A DNA stretch of 8,450 bases, taken from contig DASSZK010000336.1 of assembly GCA_035702845.1 (NCBI GenBank), positions 1 to 8,450 of the forward strand, written 5' to 3'. Under the pieces are notes generated by a model that was not told where the DNA came from, did no database searches, and saw only the letters and a program-made list of their open reading frames with translations. Below, piece after piece: positions 1 through 5,875 of this stretch. Positions within the stretch are counted from its first letter, which is position 1; each line of letters begins with the position of its first letter. The position numbers and the translations under genes were made by a program. The DNA is from JAJZMF01 sp035702845. Its GTDB lineage: Bacteria > Actinomycetota > Acidimicrobiia > Acidimicrobiales > Palsa-688.

Positions 1-714
1 CCGAGCGGACCGGTAAGCTGTGATGGCCACGGCGCTCAACTGCGCACTTTGCAGCCCATGGCCCATCCCGTCGAAGATGGCGAGGGACGCAGCATGGTTG
101 TCGACGGCATAGTCGAGCGAGTCCCCGGCTACATCGTAAGCAGGTTCCAAGGCCCCCGCTACGCTGATGCGTGCTGTCTCGAGCTCTAGAGGCGGCAGCA
201 GTCCCCACTGCATCTCGGCGGCCAGGCCCATCTGCTCGACGCGTCGGAGGCGCACGAGGGTGTCGGAATATAGCGTCTTGGTCACGATCAAGCTGGCTAC
301 CACCGATGCCAATGTGACGAACGTGCTCAGCACTTCCTCGCCCAATGGGCCGGTGTCGCTTAGCACGAGGCTGAGCAGGCCCAAGCGCTGGCTACCGTCT
401 AGGAGGGGCAACCACAGCCGGGTCCCTCCGCCAGGCACTTCGGCCGCTTGGTAGAGCGGTTCCCCGCGTTGATAGCTACGCCCGGCCAAGGTGGCTTCAA
501 TGGGAAGGACGTCGAGCCATTGGCCCAGAGCAGGGCCGTCGGGACCGGGGAAAGGGATGAGGACGCGCTGCTGTATGTCCGACAAGTAGATAAGCGTGTT
601 GTTGCCCCCCAAGCCATCGACTGCAGAAGCAACGATGTGCGGTAGGTCGTCGGCCGTCGACCTGTGGGCGACAGCTAATAGAGCTCTGAGTACCTGCCCT
701 AGCCGGTCAACCAT
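1..714 (-). CDS. GAF + SpoIIE-type PP2C serine phosphatase (RsbU-like), C-terminus cut by window edge
   Basis: The frame is open for 238 codons from ATG at 714 to base 1. Residues about 20-150 look like a GAF sensor domain. Residues 152-175 form a charged linker ending in AAEMQWGLLPP, the usual lead-in to the phosphatase domain. That domain starts at about 180, with AYDVAGDSLDYA (D198, D201) and LAIFDGMGHGL (D215, G216), which match the metal-binding GD and DG motifs of the SpoIIE/RsbU PP2C family. The rest of the domain lies outside the window. Family members dephosphorylate STAS anti-anti-sigma proteins, releasing sigma factors. The gene lies 88 nt downstream of an RsbW-like ATPase gene on the same strand, so a joint role is inferred. 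An in-frame TGA lies just upstream of the ATG, so the start cannot be earlier. The start has no close Shine-Dalgarno of its own; see the upstream ORF. Confidence 0.9.
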   Translation of the reverse strand, partial: MVDRLGQVLRALLAVAHRSTADDLPHIVASAVDGLGGNNTLIYLSDIQQRVLIPFPGPDGPALGQWLDVLPIEATLAGRSYQRGEPLYQAAEVPGGGTRLWLPLLDGSQRLGLLSLVLSDTGPLGEEVLSTFVTLASVVASLIVTKTLYSDTLVRLRRVEQMGLAAEMQWGLLPPLELETARISVAGALEPAYDVAGDSLDYAVDNHAASLAIFDGMGHGLQSAQLSAVAITAYRSAR

Positions 715-748
715 TGTGCCCGATAGCCGGGTTCATGTTCCCACCTCC
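707..748 (-). promoter_or_regulatory. Nine-residue upstream ORF with its own Shine-Dalgarno, overlapping the phosphatase start
   Basis: On the minus strand GGAGG (748-744) lies 7 nt before an ATG at 736. This opens MNPAIGHNG and stops at TGA 709-707. The stop overlaps the phosphatase ATG (714-712) in another frame, an 8-nt overlap. The strong ribosome binding site is ideally spaced for the short ORF and 29 nt from the phosphatase ATG. This suggests that the phosphatase is translated by coupling or re-initiation. It could also be chance, with the ribosome reaching the second ATG weakly. Confidence 0.4.
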
Positions 749-802
749 GCTCGGAGCCCTCCTGCCGCCAGGCGAACACTAATCCTTCGCGAAAGCGCCG
801 TC

Positions 803-1723
803 TCAGCGCAGTTGAGAGATCACCGAGTCAAGGTAGGCACGATGTACCGCCCGCAGCTCCTGGGGCAGGCAGGCCGCTAGTACGGCACCCGCATCGCAGT
901 GGTGGTAGGCCCACTCCAACGTCGCCCTGTAGTCTTCGAGGACTTCTCGCAGGGCCGGTTCGACCTGTAGGACGAGGTCGAAGTTGGCTTGGCCCTGCGC
1001 TACAGCCCTGGCCGCCTGGGCGCGGGCCGAGTACCGCAAGCCAGCCAGATCGGAAAGCAGTTGTTGTAGGTGCGCGCCGGCCCGTTCTGGTCCATCGGTA
1101 ATGGTCTCTACGGTGGGGTTGACCGCCGCAACCACGAGCTCGCGGGCCAGATCTTCAACTTGATCTTTCGCTTGGAGGAACGCCGCTGTCGCCAGGTTGG
1201 CAACGACCACTTGCGTTGTTGGCACGGGAGCACCTGTTGCCGGGGCGAACATGCTGTCATCGGCCCACTGGTCAAGGATGTCGTCGGCGGTGCGCTCATG
1301 CACTGGGCTCCTGTTGGGGCTCACGACGAACCAGACGGTCTTGCCATAACCCGATGGCGCCGCTCCCCAGTCTGCGCTGAGAGCGTCCACCAGGAGCAAG
1401 CCCCGGCCATTTTGGGCCGTGCGGCTGGAGACCCCTACATGCGGTAGCTGCTGGCTATCGTCATAAACCTCTACTCGCGCACTGTCGCGTGAACAGATGA
1501 CGGTAAGACCCATACGTCTCGAGCTCGTATGCAGGACGACGTTGGTGACAACCTCGCTGGTGCACAGGAGGGCGTCGTCCTCCAGGGTGGAGAGGTGGCA
1601 AGCCGTCAAGGCTTCAGATACGTGTGCGCGAGCCCGTGCCACAGCCCGCCCTTCGCGCTCCAACCAGAGCGTTGCGTGAGACGCCACCTGGTCAATACTT
1701 GCACCAAAAGCTGTCGTTGCCAA
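803..1723 (-). CDS. RsbW-like ATP-binding regulatory protein with helical C-terminal extension
   Basis: 306 residues. Residues about 15-136 form a GHKL/HATPase_c_2 fold of the RsbW anti-sigma kinase type. The N box is TSEVVTNVVLHT (E57, N61), the G1 region is VEVYDDS (D88), the G2 region is GRGLLLVDALSADWG (G106, G108), and the closing strand is GKTVWFVV (127-134). Proteins of this class bind ATP and phosphorylate or sequester STAS-domain partners. Residues about 140-170 are a Pro/Asp-rich linker, and 171-306 are predicted mostly helical, Ala/Leu/Glu-rich, with no motif I can name. Plain RsbW proteins are about half this length. The start is TTG at 1723: a TAA lies in frame four codons upstream (…TAA GGG CGT TTG), and GAGG sits 9 nt ahead. 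The phosphatase gene follows after 88 nt, probably in one operon. No STAS gene is present in the window. Confidence 0.85.
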   Translation of the reverse strand: MATTAFGASIDQVASHATLWLEREGRAVARARAHVSEALTACHLSTLEDDALLCTSEVVTNVVLHTSSRRMGLTVICSRDSARVEVYDDSQQLPHVGVSSRTAQNGRGLLLVDALSADWGAAPSGYGKTVWFVVSPNRSPVHERTADDILDQWADDSMFAPATGAPVPTTQVVVANLATAAFLQAKDQVEDLARELVVAAVNPTVETITDGPERAGAHLQQLLSDLAGLRYSARAQAARAVAQGQANFDLVLQVEPALREVLEDYRATLEWAYHHCDAGAVLAACLPQELRAVHRAYLDSVISQLR

Positions 1724-1769
1724 ACGCCCTTACCTCAATGGGAGCCGGCACCGATGCACGGTCGGTCGG

Positions 1770-1840
<71 letters not shown>

Positions 1841-1868
1841 GGGCTTGCCGCGTGGAGTCTAACAGGAG

Positions 1869-1887
1869 GCCCGAGGGGCCCCTGGGC
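1869..1887. repeat. Small palindrome between tRNA and peroxiredoxin terminator
   Basis: AGGGGCCCCT (1874-1883) is a perfect 10-nt palindrome. Flanking GCCC and GGGC extend it, with one bulged G. It could reinforce the terminator next to it or lie in the tRNA promoter region. No function can be assigned. Confidence 0.4.
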
Positions 1888-1890
1888 TGT

Positions 1891-1921
1891 AGCGACACCC
1901 CCGGGCCTCGGGGGTGTCGCT
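1891..1921 (-). terminator. Hairpin terminator of the peroxiredoxin gene
   Basis: AGCGACACCCCCG (1891-1903) and CGGGGGTGTCGCT (1909-1921) are perfect 13-bp reverse complements around a 5-nt loop. The hairpin begins 20 nt beyond the peroxiredoxin stop codon. No U tract follows, which is common for hairpins in GC-rich actinobacteria. It could also protect the 3' end of the mRNA. Confidence 0.75.
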
Positions 1922-1941
1922 AGGGCTGTTCCGGGGTGCGC

Positions 1942-2580
1942 CTAGGACGCCGAGGGGTCGGGTGTCAGGCGCAGGTAAGGCTTCTTCTTGTCGTAGCCGG
2001 CAGGGAAAAGCTTGTCGGCTTCCTCGTCGCTCAGGGCCGGCGCCACAATGACCTTCTGGCCGTGCTCCCAGTCGGCGGGCGTGGCCACCTTGTGCTTGTC
2101 GGTCAGCTGGAGCGAGTCAATGACCCGGAGCAGCTCTTGGAAGTTGCGGCCGGTGGAGGCCGGGTAGGTCAGGATGAGCCGGACCTTGTTGGCCGGGTCG
2201 ATGATGAACACCGAACGCACCGTTGCCGTGGCGTTGGCGTTGGGGTGGATCATGTCGTAGAGGTTTGCCACCGTGCGATCAGGGTCCGCGATCAACGGGA
2301 AGTTCAGCGCATGGCCGGTTACGTCGGCGATGTCGCCCTTCCAGTCGTCGTGGTGCTCGACGGTGTCGACGGAGAGCCCGATCACTTTGGTCCCGCGCCG
2401 GTCGAACTCGTCCTTGAGGGCCGCCACACGGCCCAGCTCGGTCGTGCACACGGGGGTGAAGTCAGCCGGGTGCGAGAACAGCACGGCCCAGGAACCCTCC
2501 TTCCAATCGTGGAATGCGATGGGCCCTTCGGTGGTCTCCGCTTTGAAGTCGGGAGCGGTGTCGCCGAGCCTCAGACTCAT
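1942..2580 (-). CDS. 1-Cys peroxiredoxin (AhpC/TSA superfamily, Prx6 type)
   Basis: 212 residues, the normal length for Prx6-type enzymes. This thiol peroxidase reduces hydrogen and organic peroxides in the cytoplasm. The active site is PADFTPVCTTE: peroxidatic Cys45, with Pro38 and Thr42 of the PxxxTxxC motif. R122 in TVRSVFIIDP is the expected helper arginine. A C-terminal extension (about 160-205, ATPADW…LFPAGYDKKKPYLR) is the dimerisation tail of the 1-Cys group. There is no second cysteine anywhere, so an external thiol must regenerate it. AGGAGG (2592-2587) lies 6 nt before the ATG, an excellent ribosome binding site. The gene is monocistronic: a hairpin follows and a divergent gene lies upstream. 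Identification is firm; the physiological reductant is unknown. Confidence 0.96.
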   Translation of the reverse strand: MSLRLGDTAPDFKAETTEGPIAFHDWKEGSWAVLFSHPADFTPVCTTELGRVAALKDEFDRRGTKVIGLSVDTVEHHDDWKGDIADVTGHALNFPLIADPDRTVANLYDMIHPNANATATVRSVFIIDPANKVRLILTYPASTGRNFQELLRVIDSLQLTDKHKVATPADWEHGQKVIVAPALSDEEADKLFPAGYDKKKPYLRLTPDPSAS

Positions 2581-2797
2581 TGGGTACCTCCTGCTTTCTG
2601 TCCGTTGTCCTCTGCTGATGTACGTTGCGGGGCCAGCTTAGGACGGCGCTTTGCGGCGTCGGTCGGGAACGGCCCCCACCTTCACCGCCAGCTCCCTGGG
2701 CGCGGCCGTCATGTCGCAATGGGCGAACCAAGCGCTACGGCGCGGCTGCCAGATGCCGAAAGAAATAGCGTTGCTGGCCGCCCCAGCGAGGAGCGCA
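2581..2797. promoter_or_regulatory. Divergent intergenic region, peroxiredoxin / receiver-HDOD
   Basis: These 217 nt must hold the promoters of both divergent genes. The peroxiredoxin ribosome binding site (2587-2592) and the GAGGAG of the HDOD gene (2788-2793) mark the ends. I see no convincing -35/-10 pair or operator palindrome. The plus-strand reading frame is open upstream of 2798, but this looks like GC-rich chance. Confidence 0.5.
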
Positions 2798-4009
2798 ATG
2801 GTCTCCGTTTTGTTCGTTGATGACAACGTGTCGGCTCTTCAGGAGCTTCGTGGACTGTTCGCGGCCTGCGACGACGGGTGGGACGCGGCTTTCGTGCCCG
2901 GGGCAGAGGTGGCGTTGTTCCTCATGGAGGAGCGCCCTGTGGACGCTGTTGTTGCCAGCACGACGCTCACGGACATGCCGGCAGCGACCTTCCTCCGCGA
3001 GACCAAGCAGCGCTACCCCCGTACCGCCCGTATCGCTCTGTCGGCCCCCGGCGACAAGGGTGGGGCGTTGCGTGCGCTCCCCGTCGCGAACCAGTGCGTG
3101 GCCAAGAACTGCGGCGCAGCCGCCCTGGCCGGCATAGTCCAGCGGACTGCGGCTCTCCAGCAGAAGCTGTTCTCTGAAGAGACACGCGCTCTGGTGGCCC
3201 AAGTCGGCAGCTTGCCAAGCCTGCCGTCGACGCTTGCCGCGGTGGACGCCCTGTTAGGCGACGATGATTGTTCCCCTGGTCAGGTGGCCGACGTAATGAG
3301 CGCGGACGTGGCCATGGTGGCGAAGGTCCTGCAACTCGTGAACTCCCCCTACTTCGGGCTCCGGGCCGAGATCAAGGACCTGCGACAAGCGGTTGCCTAC
3401 CTCGGGATCGAGTCGCTGCGCCAACTCGCTGTGGTCGGTGCCGCGTTCAAGGCTTTTGTTCCGGCGAGGTCCCTGCCCCAGGGGTGGCTGCCGGCCTTCA
3501 ATGCTCACAGTGTGGCTGTTGCCTCGACCGTCGCCCAACTGGCTCGAGGGTGCCCCAAGTCGGAGGCTCATGTCGTCGGCACTCTCCACGACATCGGCGA
3601 GCTGGTCGTGGCCGAGCGAGCGCCTGAGAAACTGGCCTTGATCGCAGGGGAACTAGCTCAGGGCGTTGCCCCGGATGATGCGGAGGCGCGCCATCTAGGC
3701 ACGACTTTGCCTGTCATCGGTGGCTACCTGCTTTCCGAGTGGGGCATGAGCAACAGTGTGGTGGACGCCATCACCTGCCAACGAGAGCTGCACCAGGGCC
3801 CGCCGAAGTCCCCGGCGTTGCGGGATGCCCTGCGCCTGGCCGATGAGCTCGTGGCACGAGAAGCCCAGTCGGGTGACCCGCGGGGCCCAGGGAGCCGGGT
3901 CAGCGTTTGCAACGCCAGCCTGGCCAGCCCTCTGCCACTCAATTACGCTCGACTGGTCGGCCTTGACGACTTGGTCCTTGCTCACGGGTACGGGTTCCAG
4001 GCGCTGTAG
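2798..4009 (+). CDS. Degenerate receiver domain fused to HDOD domain
   Basis: 403 residues. Residues 1-115 have the response-regulator fold: SVLFVDDN with acidic D8 and D9, IALSAPGD (S82 at the conserved Ser/Thr), and VAKNC (K103 at the conserved Lys). Where the phosphoacceptor Asp is expected, about five residues after D49 in VDAVVASTTLTDMP, there is Ser54, so ordinary phosphorylation seems lost. Residues about 130-335 are an HDOD domain (SLPSLPSTLAAVDALL, then DVAMVAKVLQLVNSPYFGL, then AYLGIESLRQLAV), with a remnant HD pair in GTLHDIGELV (H264, D265). Residues 336-403 are unassigned. Receiver-HDOD proteins are signalling scaffolds, often tied to motility, stress or cyclic-di-GMP networks; the partner here is unknown. 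GAGGAG lies 4 nt before the ATG at 2798, where the receiver domain begins, so this start is preferred over the longer open frame from 2651. Confidence 0.88.
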   Translation: MVSVLFVDDNVSALQELRGLFAACDDGWDAAFVPGAEVALFLMEERPVDAVVASTTLTDMPAATFLRETKQRYPRTARIALSAPGDKGGALRALPVANQCVAKNCGAAALAGIVQRTAALQQKLFSEETRALVAQVGSLPSLPSTLAAVDALLGDDDCSPGQVADVMSADVAMVAKVLQLVNSPYFGLRAEIKDLRQAVAYLGIESLRQLAVVGAAFKAFVPARSLPQGWLPAFNAHSVAVASTVAQLARGCPKSEAHVVGTLHDIGELVVAERAPEKLALIAGELAQGVAPDDAEARHLGTTLPVIGGYLLSEWGMSNSVVDAITCQRELHQGPPKSPALRDALRLADELVAREAQSGDPRGPGSRVSVCNASLASPLPLNYARLVGLDDLVLAHGYGFQAL

Positions 4010-4019
4010 ATGCGCTCAT

Positions 4020-4032
4020 GGTCCTGAGGACC
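4020..4032. repeat. Short inverted repeat before the methyltransferase gene
   Basis: GGTCCTGAGGACC is a perfect inverted repeat around a central G in the 41-nt gap between the HDOD stop and the methyltransferase start. As RNA it gives a 5-bp, 3-nt-loop hairpin. It may be a small operator or attenuating hairpin; it is short enough to be chance. Confidence 0.35.
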
Positions 4033-4050
4033 GTTCGGCGCTGAGTACCC

Positions 4051-5025
4051 TTGCTTGGCGTGAACAGGGGCGGAGTGCAGGGCGCCAAGCGCTCGGTTGT
4101 CAGGGCTTTGGCCAGTCGCGGCCTCGGGCGCCACGAACTGGCTCATGCGATTGCGCCCGAGCCGCCTGCGCCTGGACGAGCAAGGTTGAACGGGCTGTGC
4201 CGGCCGGACTACTGGGGCGACCCGGAATGGCGAGGGTTCGGGCGGGCGCTCGCATTGCCCCAGGACGAGGGCTGGTACCACCGCAAGGCCTGGGAGTGGA
4301 CACAGTGCGTGTACGGGTTGGAGCGTCTGGGCGCGCTCGGTCCTGACAAGCTTGCGTTGGGCGTCGGCGCCGGCCACGAACGCGTCCTTTATTACCTGGC
4401 CAACCGGGCCCGGGCCGCCGTCGCAACGGACCTGTACGGCGGCGACTTTGCAGGAGGCGAGGCTCAGGAGGCGACCCCGGACTTCCTGCGGGACCCGGCA
4501 CACTTCGCCCCCTTTGCGTTCGCTCGACAGCGCTTGCTCGCTATGCCGGCCGACGGGTTGGCCTTACCGTTCAGGACGGGGACGTTCGACGCTGTGTACT
4601 CGCTGAGCTCTATCGAGCACTTCGGGGGTCACGCGCAAGCGGCCGGGGCGGTGAGGGAAATGTGCCGCGTGCTGCGGCCTGGGGGAGTGGCCTGTGTAGC
4701 TACCGAACTGGTGCTGGTGGGCGGCCCGCACGAGGCTTATTTCACCTGGGAGGAGTTTGACCGCTATGTCGTAAAGGCCGCCGGCCTTGTCCTTGTGGAG
4801 CCGCTCGATACCACGTTGCCCCCACCTGAGATGCTCGAAGAGCCTGTGCGCCTGCCCGAGCAGGTGAGCCGCGCCCCTCACGTCGTGGTGCAGGAGGGCA
4901 GCACGGTTTTTACGTCCGTGTGTGCTTTCCTGCGTAAGCCAACAGACGCTGAGCTGTTGGCGCAGGCGGCGCGCCGCGCCGGCGGGCGTGCGCGCAGCGC
5001 GGGTGGGCTCGTGCGCCGGCGCTGA
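4051..5025 (+). CDS. Class I SAM-dependent methyltransferase
   Basis: 324 residues from the TTG at 4051. The Rossmann core shows motif I ALGVGAGHE (102-110), the acidic end of strand 2 in ATDLYG (D127), the motif IV region FRTGTFDAVYSLSSIEHFGG (174-193) and EMCRVLRPGGV (203-213), all typical of Methyltransf_11 enzymes. An N-terminal conserved-looking block (CRPDYWGDPEW, 50-60; GWYHRKAWEW, 74-83) precedes the core. The C-terminus is an Arg-rich tail (306-324). The substrate is unknown; similar proteins often sit in polysaccharide or natural-product loci, but nothing here fixes it. The start is uncertain: TTG 4051 and GTG 4060 lack a ribosome binding site, while GTG 4075 has AGGGG 4 nt upstream and would give 316 residues. 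The gene begins 41 nt after the HDOD gene and may be co-transcribed. Confidence 0.88.
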   Translation: MLGVNRGGVQGAKRSVVRALASRGLGRHELAHAIAPEPPAPGRARLNGLCRPDYWGDPEWRGFGRALALPQDEGWYHRKAWEWTQCVYGLERLGALGPDKLALGVGAGHERVLYYLANRARAAVATDLYGGDFAGGEAQEATPDFLRDPAHFAPFAFARQRLLAMPADGLALPFRTGTFDAVYSLSSIEHFGGHAQAAGAVREMCRVLRPGGVACVATELVLVGGPHEAYFTWEEFDRYVVKAAGLVLVEPLDTTLPPPEMLEEPVRLPEQVSRAPHVVVQEGSTVFTSVCAFLRKPTDAELLAQAARRAGGRARSAGGLVRRR

Positions 5026-5089
5026 TATACCGGCGGTACTGACCTCGTTCCGGGTGGGGGCGGCGAGCCTCGCAGAACGGCTGGCCTGA

Positions 5090-5130
5090 GCGAGCACGAC
5101 CAGCTGGGAGGGGTCGCCGGTCGTGCTCGC
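5090..5130 (+). terminator. Hairpin terminator after the methyltransferase gene
   Basis: GCGAGCACGACC (5090-5101) and GGTCGTGCTCGC (5119-5130) are perfect 12-bp reverse complements with a 17-nt loop. The hairpin lies 64 nt beyond the methyltransferase stop and is not followed by a T run. Its position and strength fit a terminator or mRNA-end hairpin. Confidence 0.6.
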
Positions 5131-5138
5131 CGGTAGGG

Positions 5139-5201
5139 GGCCAGTGGGCATTGGCAGGCCAGTGGTATGGCGGGGTGTGGCCCTGCCGGCGTGGCCACTG
5201 G
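5139..5201. repeat. Direct and inverted repeats of GGCCAGTGG
   Basis: GGCCAGTGG occurs at 5139-5147 and again at 5157-5165, an 18-nt period. The reverse complement of its core, CCACTGG, lies at 5195-5201. Between them GGCGGGG and CCCTGCC can also nearly pair. This allows a long imperfect hairpin over 5159-5201 or binding of a protein to spaced sites. Confidence 0.4.
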
Positions 5202-5594
5202 GAGACGAGCGGCGGCCGCTCCACGGGAAGGGTGGCGACGCTCGAAGCGGCGCGCACCGGCAGGCGTCAGATGATGAGCAGCCGGGTGCAAGCATGCTCA
5301 ATGGGAACCGTCATTTGGAGGAGCTGCTTTTTTATTGTCCTCCCCTTCTCCGGAGCGGGCCATGACCCGCAGCGGTGAGGCGCCGCGCCGGTCTTCGAGT
5401 CACTGTACGACTATGGACTAATTATTGCAAGATCAGAACGGGTGGTTCGTCAGGCGTTTTATGAGAGCAGAGGGATTGGCGCGCTCATCGGAGAGGCGTC
5501 AGGTAGCTCCAGAACCGACCACGTAGCTGGGCATATGCGCTAGGAACGGCGCCGTCCCGGTGCCAAGTCCGGCCCCCTGCCGCTGGGAGTGCCT

Positions 5595-5613
5595 GCGCCT
5601 ACAGCCTAGGCGC
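5595..5613. repeat. Inverted repeat upstream of the GH87-like promoter
   Basis: GCGCCTA (5595-5601) and TAGGCGC (5607-5613) are perfect 7-bp arms around CAGCC. The repeat ends 25 nt before the predicted -35 box, a position suited to an activator or repressor site. The same six-base words, TAGGCG and CGCCTA, recur in the leader at 5770-5775 and 5806-5811 in the opposite arrangement. Confidence 0.45.
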
Positions 5614-5638
5614 GAAGTTGCACATACTTGTCGACTAC

Positions 5639-5667
5639 TTGCGGCAGTCTGTCGGGTCCCCTACTAT
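5639..5667 (+). promoter_or_regulatory. Housekeeping-type promoter of the GH87-like gene
   Basis: TTGCGG (5639-5644) and TACTAT (5662-5667) are separated by exactly 17 nt, a good match to the primary sigma factor consensus. Transcription would start near 5674-5675. This leaves a leader of about 200 nt before the start codon. No start site has been measured. Confidence 0.55.
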
Positions 5668-5674
5668 GCCGACG

Positions 5675-5875
5675 CATGGGGGTGACGCCGGTCACGGAAG
5701 TGGTCACCATGTGCTGCGGCGGCCTCGCATGGCCGGAGGCCACGCCGTGCCACCTCGGCGGCGACCCCTTAGGCGAGCCCACACCGGGGAGCCCTCGTGC
5801 CGGGACGCCTACCAATCCCGGGCCCAGCCGTCGCACAACGGCTGCGACCCTTCACTCCACGAAAAGGACCCTCCC
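5675..5875 (+). promoter_or_regulatory. Structured 5' leader RNA of the GH87-like gene
   Basis: The predicted leader can fold extensively. Closing stem: GGGGT(GA)CGCC (5679-5689) with GGCGACCCC (5760-5768), 9 bp with a GA bulge. Inside it, arm one is GGTCAC/GTG…ACC (5690-5708), capped by GGAA, a GNRA-type tetraloop. Arm two (5711-5753) has about 15 bp, including the perfect GGCCTC/GAGGCC. Next, TAGGCG (5770-5775) can pair with CGCCTA (5806-5811). Two hairpins then compete for the same bases: CAGCCGT/ACGGCTG (5825-5831, 5838-5844) or GTCGCA/TGCGAC (5830-5835, 5843-5848). The ribosome binding site AAGGA follows. A junction plus exclusive hairpins resembles a riboswitch or protein-sensed leader, but no known class is recognised and GC-rich DNA pairs easily. 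Confidence 0.4.

Larger units (their letters stand above)
5131..5638. other. Long intergenic stretch without a convincing gene
   Basis: About 500 nt. Reading frames here are short, lack ribosome binding sites or family resemblance, and look like GC-rich chance. It contains a cluster of GGCCAGTGG repeats (5139-5201), and TGAGCA/TGCTCA arms near 5275-5300. There is a run of six T at 5328-5333 lying in the loop of GGAGGA/TCCTCC arms (5317-5322, 5338-5343). An unusually AT-rich patch lies at about 5405-5435, and a 7-bp hairpin at 5595-5613. It could hold a small RNA, regulatory sites of the GH87-like gene or gene remains; I cannot decide which. Confidence 0.6.

Noticed and set aside
2651..2797. 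Longer N-terminus for the receiver-HDOD protein
   Set aside because: The receiver fold starts exactly at the 2798 ATG, which has a good GAGGAG; the extra 49 residues resemble nothing.
1936..2820. Long plus-strand open frame (294 codons) opposite the peroxiredoxin gene
   Set aside because: It mirrors the peroxiredoxin gene, whose active-site motifs and ribosome binding site are unmistakable. Its own product is low-complexity Val/Gly/Arg and resembles no family.
4564..5301. Minus-strand open frame of 245 codons
   Set aside because: It is antisense to the methyltransferase gene and its composition is Pro/Arg/Ser-rich without a domain.
5618..5875. Longer N-terminus for the GH87-like protein
   Set aside because: It would bury the signal peptide 86 residues deep and overlap the predicted promoter; the 5876 ATG has a proper ribosome binding site.
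5675..5875. Known cyclic-di-GMP-I or ydaO riboswitch
   Set aside because: The hallmark conserved words of those classes are not visible to me; only the general architecture is suggestive.
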